DNA of 64,000 bases from Gallionella sp. (GTDB lineage: Bacteria > Pseudomonadota > Gammaproteobacteria > Burkholderiales > Gallionellaceae). A model generated the notes under the pieces. It saw nothing but the letters and a program-made list of their open reading frames with translations. It made no database searches and was not told the DNA's origin. The stretch spans positions 162,090 to 226,089 of the forward strand of contig JAQTMZ010000005.1 in NCBI GenBank assembly GCA_028714075.1. The letters run 5' to 3'. This document shows, in pieces, positions 1 through 8,046 of this stretch. Each line of letters opens with the position of its first letter. Position 1 is the stretch's first letter. The position numbers and the translations under genes are program-made.

Positions 1-225
1 GATTCCATCTCCTCACGGCGGAGGGGCAGGGCGGGGGAGATTTCTCGTGGGGAATCACGTCCCACAGCGAGTTTGTTATTAAGGAAATAACGTGACTGCA
101 AGCCTCTCTGCTTTTTCTTCGCGCCGCTTCGGCGCGTGGCCTGATTGTTTAGCTCACTCAAAAAACAATGCAAATCTGGGCACATTAATCTTTTGAACTG
201 TTAATTTTGATCTAGGCAACTACCA
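1..225. other. Intergenic leader region
   Basis: No gene is seen. The first 40 bases are a GC-rich palindrome-like stretch resembling the CCCTCTCCC...GGGAGAGGG repeats found elsewhere in the window. A short inverted repeat, GTTATT-AAGGA-AATAAC, lies at 75-91, and a GCGCCG/CGGCGC hairpin without a T-run lies near 125-140. No convincing promoter or Shine-Dalgarno was found for the gene that follows. Confidence 0.4.
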
Positions 226-3200
226 ATGTCAGTACTGATTTTGCACTTGAGCGACTTGCATATTGAGGCGGATACCGATCCGATTGTTCAGCGCTTCAAG
301 GCGATATCAAGCGTACTGAATCCGCATTTATTTAATGCCTCTGCGGTCTACATCGTTGTGTCGGGAGACATCGCCCAAGATGGGCTCAAGGCTCAATACG
401 ATATTGCTTTACGATTTTTCAATGCTGTAGCCAAGGAAATAAAATCCCAAAAAAATGGTTTGTCTGTGGAGTTTGTTATTACTCCCGGTAATCATGACTG
501 TGATTTCACAACTGATCAATCAGTTCGCAACTCAATATTGAAAGATATTCCAAATCACGTCGGTAGCATGCCGCCGGGTTTGATTGACGTGACAACAAAC
601 GTCCAAGAAAACTATTTCAATTTTAGGAATTCTTTGGTTTCACAGAACACTATTATTCAGGATGATCGCCTTTGGAGCGTACAAGAGTTTTCCGCTGAGG
701 GAAAAAGCATTTGGTTTGACAGTTTAAATGCATCTTGGATGTCGTCAAAATCGGAAAAGCCAGGGGTAGTGTTTTTTCCGTTTGAGAATTACTCGGACTT
801 TAAACCAAGCGATGCAGATCTGAGAATTGCCGTAATTCATCATCCGTTGAACTGGTTTAACCAAGTCAACTATCAGGCATTCAGGAGCTTCTTGCAATCT
901 CTTGAAGATATCGTGATTAGTGGACATGAGCATGCTGGGAATGCAGGTGTTCGATCAGAAGCGAGGGGTGGAGAGTGCGCCTACATTGAGGGTTGCGCCC
1001 TGCAGGGAAAAGACCGTCAAACTTCGGAATTTAACCTTGTCGAATTGAATCTGGACGCGGAGCAGTTTTCGTGCGAACAATTTCAACTCAAGGGTGACCG
1101 ATACGATAGCAATGGCCCAGAGCCGTGGCTGCCAATGCGATCTCTACCCACTCGTGTAAAACCAGAGCTGCAACTGACAGAGACATTTGAAAAGGTACTA
1201 AACGATCCAGGTGCCACCCTTCACCATCCTGATAAGAAGAACCTCTGTTTGGAGGACTTTTACGTCTTTCCAGATTTGGATGCCTTCGATGGAAAAACTA
1301 GGGTAAGGAAAATAGCTTCCATCGCAAAAAAGAAGAGTGCCAAGGCTTTGGCCTTGATAGACACACTGGAGCCCAGTATTATTCTTGAGGGCGATGAGAA
1401 CTCCGGGAAAACACGCTTGCTTTACCGGTTGTTCCATTCCTATCACTCTCAAAACTTGTTACCTGTCTACATTGATGGGCGACGAATCAAAAGCTCCATT
1501 CCCGAGGATCTGCGCAAGATGCTGATGAAAGCAATTGTTGAGCAATACGGCGAAAGCAATTTAGCACCATTCGAGCAAGCCAATGTAGCAAGAAAAATTA
1601 TCTTAATTGACGATTTTGATAAGACACCTTTACAAAGTCAGTATAAGAATCGGCTACATAAATTTATAGATGAGGAGTTTCGTATACGAATACTGACGGT
1701 TGGCGAAAATTTCGAGTTTGGCGAGCTCATTGCGGCTGATCAGCTATCGCATCTTGCGATGTATACGCATTACAAAATCTTGCCGTTTGGTTACGAGCGT
1801 CGCGGCGAGTTGGTGAAGAAATGGAATCGAATTGGATTAACGGAAGTGACAACAAATGATCAGTGGCTTCTAGCTTGCTCTACGGCAGAAAAACTCATTG
1901 AGGGTGCTCGTTTGCAACATGTAGCGACGACAGTTCCCATCATGGTTCTTTCTTTGCTTCAGATTAGCTCCTCTGGCGTTACGAAGGAGATGCACAACTC
2001 TTCGTTTGCACATTACTTCTATTTTTTGATAGTAGGTGCGCTCGAAAGTGCGGGTGTGAAACCAGACGGGCTCCCTAAGTATCTCGGCTTCGCGACTCAT
2101 TTAAGCTGGTTTATCAAGTTGAACGGCAACGACTTAGAAATTACGGAAGAACAGTTCAAAAAGTTTTGTCGCGATTACTCGACCCAATGGACAAGTTCTG
2201 ATCCAATAGAAATGCTCGACACCCTGTGCCGTGCCCGCATCCTTGACAAGCCCAACGATGCAATTTGCTTCACCTATAAGTACTCGTATTACTATTTCTT
2301 AGGAAGATACGCCAATATCTTTATTGAGACTGAAGAAGTTAAAACCTACCTCGCCTACTGTATGCAAAACCTTTATGTTCGAGAATGCGCCAACACGCTT
2401 CTATTTCTCGCGCATCATTCAGACAAGAGTTTTGTTTTAGACGGTGTTATTGCTGCACTCTCAAATCATTTTCCTGATGCAGCACCCGCTACATTTTCAA
2501 AAGAAGATGTGGCAAAGGTAACTTCATTGATGGCGAATGCCCCGGCGGTTATATATCAACAGATGAATCCGGTTGCACATAGAGACGACGTAAATAAATT
2601 CAAAGATGCGAATGATTCTGATGACGATGGTTTGCTTCCTGCGCCAAAACCAACAGGTGAGCGGAGGGATCTGATTGAGGAAATAACTAGTTTGTCAAAA
2701 ACTATGGAAATAGCCGGCGTGTTATTAACCAACCATTTTTCCAACTTTACAAGGGAAAGGAAAAACTCCGCTATCAGTATTATTTTTGAAAGTGGCTTAA
2801 AGTTGATACGAGACTTCTACAATTTTATTGAGTTTGACCCAGATCGAATAATAAAAGAAATCACAATGCGATCTCAGTCAAGGAAAAGTGGGCTAACGGC
2901 TACCCAAGCTGAAGCCGAGGCTCGGCATGCTATAGCTTGGATAATAAAAATCGTTTCTGTAGGTTGGATTGAGAAGGCTGGCACTCATGTAACCTCTGTT
3001 GATCTGCGTGACAATGTAACAGAAGTGATTGCAGCGGCTCCGAGTCTTGCACTGCGCTTAATCGAAATCAGTCAACGATTGGAAGGTCCCGGACGTCTAC
3101 CACAAGCTTTGATAAAGGCAATCATAAAGACGGAGCACGACAACCCTTGTGTGATGTCAGTCATGCAGTTGCTGGTATTGAAGCGACTCTATATGTATGA

Positions 3201-3306
3201 CACTGACCATGACGATAAGGATTGGGCAATTTCGACTTTTAAGCTTGGTGCTGAAGGCAATCGAATAGAGTTAACGCGAACCCCTCATATTGAACATCGA
3301 ACGTAA
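226..3306 (+). CDS. Metallophosphoesterase-STAND-type NTPase fusion protein
   Basis: A 1026-residue protein in two parts. Residues 1-300 form a calcineurin-like metallophosphoesterase with all metal-binding motifs visible: D10-x-H12, GD at 47-48, GNHD at 88-91, HH at 205-206 and GHEH at 233-236. A P-loop NTPase follows, with Walker A GDENSGKT at 389-396 and Walker B IILIDDFD near 458-465. The remaining ~560 residues are probably helical and resemble the sensor regions of STAND/NACHT-like proteins. No signal peptide is seen, so it should be cytoplasmic. An effector nuclease or phosphatase fused to a STAND switch is typical of prokaryotic anti-phage or abortive-infection proteins; that role is inference. 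Base composition is more AT-rich than the downstream core genes, and toxin-antitoxin genes follow, supporting acquisition by transfer. No strong Shine-Dalgarno precedes the ATG. Confidence 0.75.
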   Translation: MSVLILHLSDLHIEADTDPIVQRFKAISSVLNPHLFNASAVYIVVSGDIAQDGLKAQYDIALRFFNAVAKEIKSQKNGLSVEFVITPGNHDCDFTTDQSVRNSILKDIPNHVGSMPPGLIDVTTNVQENYFNFRNSLVSQNTIIQDDRLWSVQEFSAEGKSIWFDSLNASWMSSKSEKPGVVFFPFENYSDFKPSDADLRIAVIHHPLNWFNQVNYQAFRSFLQSLEDIVISGHEHAGNAGVRSEARGGECAYIEGCALQGKDRQTSEFNLVELNLDAEQFSCEQFQLKGDRYDSNGPEPWLPMRSLPTRVKPELQLTETFEKVLNDPGATLHHPDKKNLCLEDFYVFPDLDAFDGKTRVRKIASIAKKKSAKALALIDTLEPSIILEGDENSGKTRLLYRLFHSYHSQNLLPVYIDGRRIKSSIPEDLRKMLMKAIVEQYGESNLAPFEQANVARKIILIDDFDKTPLQSQYKNRLHKFIDEEFRIRILTVGENFEFGELIAADQLSHLAMYTHYKILPFGYERRGELVKKWNRIGLTEVTTNDQWLLACSTAEKLIEGARLQHVATTVPIMVLSLLQISSSGVTKEMHNSSFAHYFYFLIVGALESAGVKPDGLPKYLGFATHLSWFIKLNGNDLEITEEQFKKFCRDYSTQWTSSDPIEMLDTLCRARILDKPNDAICFTYKYSYYYFLGRYANIFIETEEVKTYLAYCMQNLYVRECANTLLFLAHHSDKSFVLDGVIAALSNHFPDAAPATFSKEDVAKVTSLMANAPAVIYQQMNPVAHRDDVNKFKDANDSDDDGLLPAPKPTGERRDLIEEITSLSKTMEIAGVLLTNHFSNFTRERKNSAISIIFESGLKLIRDFYNFIEFDPDRIIKEITMRSQSRKSGLTATQAEAEARHAIAWIIKIVSVGWIEKAGTHVTSVDLRDNVTEVIAAAPSLALRLIEISQRLEGPGRLPQALIKAIIKTEHDNPCVMSVMQLLVLKRLYMYDTDHDDKDWAISTFKLGAEGNRIELTRTPHIEHRT

Positions 3307-3364
3307 GTTGCGAATTATTGAACAACCGGGGGCAGGCAACGAAAAATAAATTTAGCCCCGAATG

Positions 3365-3450
3365 TTAACGGGGTCAGCATCGAAATACTTTTCATGAAAA
3401 AAGCCCGGCATCGCCGGGCTTTTTCTTTGCAAGAGTGGTATCAAAAGGGC
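3365..3450 (+). repeat. Left imperfect direct repeat of the TA islet
   Basis: This block starts TTAACGGGGTCAGCATCG and runs through a GC hairpin to CAAAAGGGC. It recurs at 5243-5319. The last 58 bases (3393-3450 against 5262-5319) differ at only four positions; the first part has a roughly 9-base gap. The two copies bracket mqsRA and prlF-yhaV. Confidence 0.75.
3397..3424. terminator. Bidirectional rho-independent terminator
   Basis: Stem AGCCCGGC (3402-3409), loop ATC, stem GCCGGGCT (3413-3420), with A-run on the left and T-run on the right. It could end the STAND gene on the plus strand and mqsA on the minus strand. Confidence 0.8.
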
Positions 3451-3463
3451 TAGGTTCGCATTA
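3441..3463 (+). repeat. Dispersed AAAGGG...TTCGCATTA motif, copy
   Basis: Reads TCAAAAGGGCTAGGTTCG followed by CATTA. It resembles motifs at 3365-3387, 4333-4355 and 27474-27496 and, inverted, 26851-26873. With 4333-4355 it brackets mqsRA. These may be footprints of a mobile or REP-type element. Confidence 0.45.
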
Positions 3464-3524
3464 TTTGCATTAACACATTGCTCTGGCGACTCAGCCAAAG
3501 AGAGCGGTTTAAATCCGCAGTCCT

Positions 3525-3920
3525 TCAGCGAATCTCCTCTACCAATTCCGGGTGTTTGTCTAAAATGCGAAACAGATTCACGACCGCCGCAACCGGTTTG
3601 GACTTGCCATGCTCGTAGCGCGAGAATGCATTAACACCGCCCCCGGCAATCGCGGCGGCTTCCTTTTGCGACAGTTTGAGTTTTTTGCGGATGCGCGCCA
3701 GTTCCGCAGATTCCTGTTTGTCTATGGTTGCGCGAAATTGCTCCACTGCCGCCGCGTAACGCTTTCCTTCGCCTTTGGCAAATTCGCATTCGCCACACAC
3801 GGGGCAATGCCAACCGTCCACTGCGGCGATGGTGATTTCCTTGCCACGGTATTCGACGACCTTGTCTTTTTTGCCGCGCACCATGTCCGCCTTTTCGCAA
3901 TTCAAGCACAGGTGTTTCAT
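3525..3920 (-). CDS. mqsA: MqsA antitoxin of the MqsRA toxin-antitoxin pair
   Basis: A protein of 131 residues, the same length as E. coli MqsA. The N-terminal zinc-binding part has CLNC near residue 5 and a second pair in WHCPVCGEC. The C-terminal Xre-like helix-turn-helix contains LSQKEAAAIAGGGVNAFSRY. The ATG at 3920 is chosen over an upstream in-frame start because AAGGAG lies 8 bases before it and the protein then begins MKHLCLNC as in the family. It starts one base after the mqsR stop, so the two are translationally coupled. MqsA neutralises MqsR and represses its own operon through the helix-turn-helix domain (family knowledge). Confidence 0.92.
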   Translation of the reverse strand: MKHLCLNCEKADMVRGKKDKVVEYRGKEITIAAVDGWHCPVCGECEFAKGEGKRYAAAVEQFRATIDKQESAELARIRKKLKLSQKEAAAIAGGGVNAFSRYEHGKSKPVAAVVNLFRILDKHPELVEEIR

Positions 3921-3921
3921 C

Positions 3922-4227
3922 TCATTTCTCCTTAAATTGAATAACGACAATCCCGTTTTCGCGCAACGTCAGCTTGATGTAAACCTGCAAGCCGGATTTC
4001 AGGTCGGCGTGATAAACATCTTGCCAAATACGGTGATCGGCATGAGTGGTCATACTTTTGTAAAAATTCTTTTGCCGAAGGCCAAGCACTACGGAAACCG
4101 CGCGCTCTGAAGTAAGCCCCAAATCCAATGCGCCATCCAAAGCCGTCTGAGTAAAAGCATCAGCCCCATTCGCTGCAACGACTGCCAGCACATCGGCCAA
4201 CAGGTAATTGGGCTTCATTTTCTCCAT
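3922..4227 (-). CDS. mqsR: MqsR mRNA interferase toxin
   Basis: A 101-residue RelE-fold RNase resembling E. coli MqsR (98 residues) along its length. The hallmark block FYKSMTTHADHRIWQDVY is at about 55-72 and the protein ends QFKEK, as in E. coli. K57 and Q69 align with catalytic K56 and Q68. The toxin precedes its antitoxin, the unusual order that defines mqsRA. MqsR cleaves mRNA at GC-containing sites (family knowledge). M4 is preceded by GGAG and is a possible alternative start, but M1 matches the E. coli N-terminus MEK. Confidence 0.92.
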   Translation of the reverse strand: MEKMKPNYLLADVLAVVAANGADAFTQTALDGALDLGLTSERAVSVVLGLRQKNFYKSMTTHADHRIWQDVYHADLKSGLQVYIKLTLRENGIVVIQFKEK

Positions 4228-4238
4228 AGGTTGATGCT

Positions 4239-4251
4239 AACCCAATAGGTT
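4239..4251 (-). promoter_or_regulatory. Candidate MqsA operator
   Basis: The imperfect palindrome AACCCAATAGGTT lies 12 bases upstream of mqsR. E. coli MqsA binds AACCT...AGGTT palindromes at the equivalent place, so this is a plausible autoregulatory site. Binding is inference. Confidence 0.5.
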
Positions 4252-4332
4252 AATTTATTCAAGGGCGCGCTGGCTGAATATCGGAGTCTAGCTTCGTAGC
4301 ATCACACTCTCGAGAACAGACATCAGGGAGCG

Positions 4333-4355
4333 TCAACGTGGTCAGCTTCATATTA
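4333..4355 (+). repeat. Dispersed GGTCAGCTTC...ATTA motif, copy
   Basis: Reads TCAACGTGGTCAGCTTCATA followed by TTA, between mqsRA and yhaV and overlapping the yhaV stop codon. It is in the same orientation as 3365-3387 and 3441-3463 and sits at the junction between the two toxin-antitoxin modules. Confidence 0.4.
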
Positions 4356-4838
4356 TTTTTTTCTGAACCGCTTACCCGCATGCTTCGCTTCCGCCAATAG
4401 CATTACCCAGTCATCAGGCGGATTGCCGCTTTTCAGCATGCGCTGGAAAACCTGGTAGGCATCGGTATCGCTGCCGTATGCACGCTTGGTGCTTTCGTCG
4501 TTGACCCAGGCGTAAACGATAATCTTACTCTCCTGGTGGTAGCGGAAAAATAAACGGTATTGCTGGAAAAATTTGGCACGGAACCAGTGTTTGCGGTCAT
4601 CTCCCAGCGTTGCTCCCTGGCGATACTCCGGTCGCGCCGGATTTTGCGGGATGACTTCAAATGCCAGCTTGTTGATGGCGGCCAAGCGTTTTGTTGCGTT
4701 CTTGTTGATATATCCGCTTGGGTCTTTCTGCTGCAACGCGGCGACTTGGGCAGTCAGGGCTTCGAGGGTGTCGAGAAAAAGCGGGTGGGCAAAAATCGTC
4801 CAGCCATTGATGATCAAGGCGGGCGATGGCAAACTCAT
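4353..4838 (-). CDS. yhaV: YhaV RNase toxin of the PrlF-YhaV pair
   Basis: A 161-residue RelE-superfamily ribonuclease close to E. coli YhaV (154 residues). Diagnostic blocks are NGWTIFAHPLF near the N-terminus, YRLFFRYH, AWVNDESTKRAYG and DAYQVFQRMLKSGNPPDDW. The ATG overlaps the prlF stop by four bases (ATGA), indicating coupled translation with the antitoxin gene upstream. YhaV is a translation-dependent mRNA-cleaving toxin (family knowledge). The reading frame is intact, so the module is probably functional. Confidence 0.9.
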   Translation of the reverse strand: MSLPSPALIINGWTIFAHPLFLDTLEALTAQVAALQQKDPSGYINKNATKRLAAINKLAFEVIPQNPARPEYRQGATLGDDRKHWFRAKFFQQYRLFFRYHQESKIIVYAWVNDESTKRAYGSDTDAYQVFQRMLKSGNPPDDWVMLLAEAKHAGKRFRKK

Positions 4839-5164
4839 TCGTCTTCAGCCGCCAAAGGCGCATCAAGGTCAATCTTGGCATTTTTTACCAGAGACTTGAT
4901 GCGCTTGCGCAACCCGGCATCGATACCTTTCAAGTGTTCGGGATGGGCAGCCATGTCGCGAGCCAGGAAATCCAGGAATTTCCCCAACACTGGATCATCC
5001 TCGATTTCGCTGGATGCGCGCGCCAACATCACACCACCGTCCGGTTGGATGAGATAGCGAATTTTGTCGCGCTTGCCCAGCTTGAGTGTATGGCGCACCG
5101 CGTTTGGAACTGTGGTTTGGTAGCGGTCGGTCAACGTGGATTCGAGTTTGAGCGTGCGTGCCAT
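4835..5164 (-). CDS. prlF: PrlF (SohA) antitoxin
   Basis: A 109-residue SpoVT/AbrB-type swapped-hairpin antitoxin. The N-terminal DNA-binding segment contains LTDRYQTTVPNAVRHTLKL, like the QTTIPAPVREALKL of E. coli PrlF, and the acidic C-terminus ends LAAEDE like the family's acidic tail. The ATG at 5164 is preferred because it restores the family length; an upstream in-frame extension of 31 codons would run through the promoter/operator. Only a weak Shine-Dalgarno (AGAG) is seen. PrlF binds YhaV and autoregulates, fitting the palindrome upstream. Confidence 0.88.
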   Translation of the reverse strand: MARTLKLESTLTDRYQTTVPNAVRHTLKLGKRDKIRYLIQPDGGVMLARASSEIEDDPVLGKFLDFLARDMAAHPEHLKGIDAGLRKRIKSLVKNAKIDLDAPLAAEDE

Positions 5165-5196
5165 GGCGGGTTTTCTCTGGTGACGTATTGAATGCT

Positions 5197-5226
5197 CATG
5201 GTAATGCGAATGCATTACCATGTCAA
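5197..5226 (-). promoter_or_regulatory. prlF-yhaV promoter overlapping a perfect palindromic operator
   Basis: On the minus strand, -35 TTGACA (5226-5221) and -10 TACCAT (5203-5198) are separated by 17 bases. The perfect 11-bp inverted repeat CATGGTAATGC-GAAT-GCATTACCATG fills 5197-5222 and so spans almost the whole promoter. A repressor bound there, most likely PrlF, would block RNA polymerase. Confidence 0.7.
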
Positions 5227-5242
5227 ATAGAGCTGATCTCAA

Positions 5243-5319
5243 ATTAACGGGTAGCATCTTCCATGCAAAAAGCCCGGCATCGCCGGGCTTTTTCTTTGCA
5301 AGAGCAGTATCAAAGGGGC
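5243..5319 (+). repeat. Right imperfect direct repeat of the TA islet
   Basis: Second copy of the block at 3365-3450, starting TTAACGGGTAGCATC and ending CAAAGGGGC. It abuts the 3' end of the Rnf operon, so the toxin-antitoxin islet was probably inserted or duplicated beside the rnf terminator. Confidence 0.75.
5267..5293. terminator. Terminator of the Rnf operon
   Basis: Stem AGCCCGGC (5271-5278), loop ATC, stem GCCGGGCT (5282-5289), with flanking A and T runs allowing use in both directions. It lies about 50 bases past the rnfH stop and is identical to the hairpin at 3397-3424. Confidence 0.85.
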
Positions 5320-5342
5320 GGCATCATGCCGCCACATTCCAA

Positions 5343-5627
5343 TTATTCCGCCTCTGCCGCGTCCCCGGCTTTGGCCTTGCGCGGCACGGTTTTCGGGTCG
5401 CAGGTGATCGGGCGGTAGATTTCGACACGGTCGCCGTTATTGAGCACGGCATCCAGCTTGCCGACCTTGCCGTATATGCCGACCTTGTTTTTCTCAAGGT
5501 CGATCTCCGGAAATTGCTTGAGGATGCCCGAGCGGTTGATGGCGTCTTGGATGGTGGCGCCATCGGGCAGTTCGACGTCGAACCAGGCTTGGCGCTGGGG
5601 CAGAGCGTAGGCGATTCCGATTTTCAT
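5343..5627 (-). CDS. rnfH: RnfH ubiquitin-like protein
   Basis: A 94-residue small beta-grasp protein of the RnfH (UPF0125) family: KIGIAYALPQRQAWFDVELP at the start, GATIQDAINRSGIL, then VGIYGKVGKLDAVLNNGDRV and the closing EIYRPI. It is the last gene of the rnf operon, nine bases after rnfE. RnfH often accompanies Rnf genes; its molecular role is unsettled. The C-terminal tail after residue 75 (KTVPRKAKAGDAAEAE) is low-complexity and probably disordered. Confidence 0.85.
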   Translation of the reverse strand: MKIGIAYALPQRQAWFDVELPDGATIQDAINRSGILKQFPEIDLEKNKVGIYGKVGKLDAVLNNGDRVEIYRPITCDPKTVPRKAKAGDAAEAE

Positions 5628-5636
5628 GCTCGTTCC

Positions 5637-6311
5637 TTATGGGGCGCAGTGTGCGGCAATGGCCGGAACAGCCTTATTGGACCGTTCGTCTATCATGCGT
5701 TTGACCACCAGCATCAGGCCGGTGACCAGGAATGCGCCGGGCGGCAGGATCATCATCAATATGCCGGTGTCTTCCGGCAGCACGCGCATTTCCAGAAACT
5801 TGAAGGCGGGGCCGAGCAGCAGCGATGCGTCGGAGAACAGGGTGCCGGAGCCGCTGATTTCGCGCACCGCGCCGATGGCAGTGAGCGCAAGGGTGAAGCC
5901 GACGCCCATGAAGAAACCGTCGGCTAACGATGGCAATGCCGATTGTTTCGAGGCGAACATTTCGATGCGGGCAAACGGTAGACAATTAACGACGATCAGG
6001 GGAATGAACAGGCCCAGCACCTTGTACAGTTCGTGCATCCACGCGTTCATGCACATGTCCACTATCGTGACCGTGGTCGCGATGATCAGCACGAAGACGG
6101 GGATGCGCACTTCCTGGGAGAAGTGGTTGCGGAAGATGGACACCAGCATGGCAGAGGCGGTCATTACCGCCGCGGTCGCCAGCCCCATGCCCAGGCCGTT
6201 GGTGGCGCTGTTGGTCATGGCCATGGCCGGGCATAGACCCAGCATCATGCTGAGCACGCCGTTGTTCGTCCATAATCCCTCGCGGGCAATAGTGCGGTAA
6301 TCAGTCGTCAT
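5637..6311 (-). CDS. rnfE: Rnf complex integral membrane subunit RnfE
   Basis: A 224-residue polytopic inner-membrane protein of the RnfA/RnfE/NqrDE family. Signature stretches include LWTNNGVLSMMLGLCPAMA near residue 12 and NCLPFARIEMFA in the middle. About six hydrophobic segments are visible. RnfE pairs with RnfA to hold a membrane-embedded FeS centre and to form the ion path of the ferredoxin:NAD oxidoreductase (family knowledge). It lies between rnfG (11-base gap) and rnfH. Confidence 0.93.
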   Translation of the reverse strand: MTTDYRTIAREGLWTNNGVLSMMLGLCPAMAMTNSATNGLGMGLATAAVMTASAMLVSIFRNHFSQEVRIPVFVLIIATTVTIVDMCMNAWMHELYKVLGLFIPLIVVNCLPFARIEMFASKQSALPSLADGFFMGVGFTLALTAIGAVREISGSGTLFSDASLLLGPAFKFLEMRVLPEDTGILMMILPPGAFLVTGLMLVVKRMIDERSNKAVPAIAAHCAP

Positions 6312-6322
6312 TTGGTGTCTCC

Positions 6323-6973
6323 TTACTTTGGCGCTTTGCCAGTTTCAGCGTCTACTGTTTGCGTCTTGCCGGCCTTGAATTCCATTAGTTTTGTTTTGTT
6401 GGCGTCGAAGAATTGTAGCCCTTCGCGGATGGCCTTTACCACGGCGCGCGGCGTGATGGTCGCACCGGCGAACTGGTCGAACTGGCCGCCGTCCTTCTTC
6501 ACTTTCCATTTGTCGAGCGGCGGATTGCCGATGCTCAAGCCGGTGAAACGCAATATCCAGTCGCCTTTTTTCACTTCGATCTTGTCGCCCAGGCCGGGGG
6601 TTTCCTTGTGGGACAAAACGCGCGCGCCGAGTATTTTGCCTTCGGGGTCCACGCCCAGCATGACCTTGATTGCGCCGGAATAGCCCGAGCCTGAAGTCTC
6701 GAAAGCCACACCGGTCACCTTGCCTTCCTTGGTGGAGACATAGGCCACAACTTCGTTGCCCTGATCGGTTTTCAAGGTGAGGGTGTCCGTGGCGAGGTTG
6801 TTGTCATGGATGCTGTCCGGGATCACTTGCTTGAGCGAATTCTGCCGGTCTTCCACCGCGCGCAACGCGATGTCGTTCTTGGTGAAATTATTGGTCAGGA
6901 CAAGCAACATTCCGAAGCCCAGACAGAAGGCTCCGAGGATCAAGCCGTGGATCAGTGTGCGTTGCGAGCTCAT
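6323..6973 (-). CDS. rnfG: Rnf complex FMN-binding subunit RnfG
   Basis: A 216-residue protein with one N-terminal membrane anchor (GLILGAFCLGFGMLLVLT) and a periplasmic FMN-binding domain. The covalent FMN attachment motif appears as AGATITPRAVVKAI near residue 168, where the family has S/T-GAT-x-T. The gene overlaps rnfD by four bases (ATGA). FMN transfer to the Thr would be done by the ApbE encoded at the head of this operon. Confidence 0.93.
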   Translation of the reverse strand: MSSQRTLIHGLILGAFCLGFGMLLVLTNNFTKNDIALRAVEDRQNSLKQVIPDSIHDNNLATDTLTLKTDQGNEVVAYVSTKEGKVTGVAFETSGSGYSGAIKVMLGVDPEGKILGARVLSHKETPGLGDKIEVKKGDWILRFTGLSIGNPPLDKWKVKKDGGQFDQFAGATITPRAVVKAIREGLQFFDANKTKLMEFKAGKTQTVDAETGKAPK

Positions 6974-8046
6974 GGTTTTTTCTCCAGCGGCAACGGTTCG
7001 CCTTTGCGGCTGCGTCCAAAAGCGCGCGGACGGGTGTATTGGTCGATGATCGGGGCCAGCGAATTCATCAGCAGCACCGCGAAGGCTACGCCTTCCGGGT
7101 AACCGGCGAAGTTACGGATGCTCCAGGTGAGCAGGCCGACGCCAATGCCAAACACGATCTGCCCCAGCTTGGATACCGGCGAGGTCACGTAATCGGTGGC
7201 GATGAAGAATGCACCCAAAAAAGTGGCACCAGACAGCAAATGGAAGGTGCCGGAGGTGAAGCGGGCGGGGTCGATGGCATGGAACAGCGCCGCAATCAGG
7301 AATAGCGAACCCATCATGCTTACCGGGATGTGCCAGGAGATGATGCGCTTGAACATCAGGAATAGGCCGCCAGCCAGGATCAACAGCGCCGAGGTCTCGC
7401 CGAGGCTGCCGGCACGTTTGCCCAGCGCCATGTCCATCAGGTCGGGCAGTTGCCCCATCGATTGCGTCACTGCAATGCCGCGCGACAGCTCGGTCTTGAT
7501 GTAGCCCAGCGCCGAAGCTGCGCTCATCGTATCGGGCATATGGCCGCCGAAGGTGATGGCGAAGGCTTCGAAAAGGCCGGGTGAACCAGCCGAAAACAGC
7601 GGATGCGGCGCGACCCAGATGGTCATCGACACGGGAAAAGATATCAGCATGACGGTACGCCCGACCATCGCCGGGTTGAATACATTTTGGCCGATACCGC
7701 CGAAAGCGTGTTTGGCCAGAGCAACGGCGAAGACCGCCGCCAGTACGCCTACCCACCAGGGTGCCCAGGGCGGCAGGCTCATCGCCAGCAGCCAGCCGGT
7801 GAGTATCGCGGAGCAGTCGGCCAGTGTCGCCTTCACCGGCTTGCCAGCCAGAGCCAGGCAGCCCGCCTCGATTGCCACGCAGGCGGAGATCGTGATAGCA
7901 AACAACAGGATCGCCGGCCAGCCGAACAGGTAGAGGTTGAAGGCGGTGGCTGGCGCCAGCGCCAGCAGCACCAGAAACATGGTCTTCTGGACGGTGTTAT
8001 AACCGTGGGCAAACGGCCCGCTCTTTTTTATGCTTGTGGCGCTCAT
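6970..8046 (-). CDS. rnfD: Rnf complex membrane flavoprotein subunit RnfD
   Basis: A 358-residue polytopic membrane protein of the RnfD/NqrB family. The FMN-attachment motif is LSGATFLGAFF near residue 270, followed by IATDYVTSPVS. About nine hydrophobic stretches are seen. The last ~25 residues (FGRSRKGEPLPLEKKP) are a charged cytoplasmic tail. It overlaps rnfC and rnfG by four bases each, so these three are tightly coupled. Confidence 0.93.
   Translation of the reverse strand: MSATSIKKSGPFAHGYNTVQKTMFLVLLALAPATAFNLYLFGWPAILLFAITISACVAIEAGCLALAGKPVKATLADCSAILTGWLLAMSLPPWAPWWVGVLAAVFAVALAKHAFGGIGQNVFNPAMVGRTVMLISFPVSMTIWVAPHPLFSAGSPGLFEAFAITFGGHMPDTMSAASALGYIKTELSRGIAVTQSMGQLPDLMDMALGKRAGSLGETSALLILAGGLFLMFKRIISWHIPVSMMGSLFLIAALFHAIDPARFTSGTFHLLSGATFLGAFFIATDYVTSPVSKLGQIVFGIGVGLLTWSIRNFAGYPEGVAFAVLLMNSLAPIIDQYTRPRAFGRSRKGEPLPLEKKP

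Noticed and set aside
226..3306. Known AVAST (Avs) defence protein
   Set aside because: The effector is a metallophosphoesterase and I cannot identify the Avs-type C-terminal sensor, so a specific Avs name is not justified.
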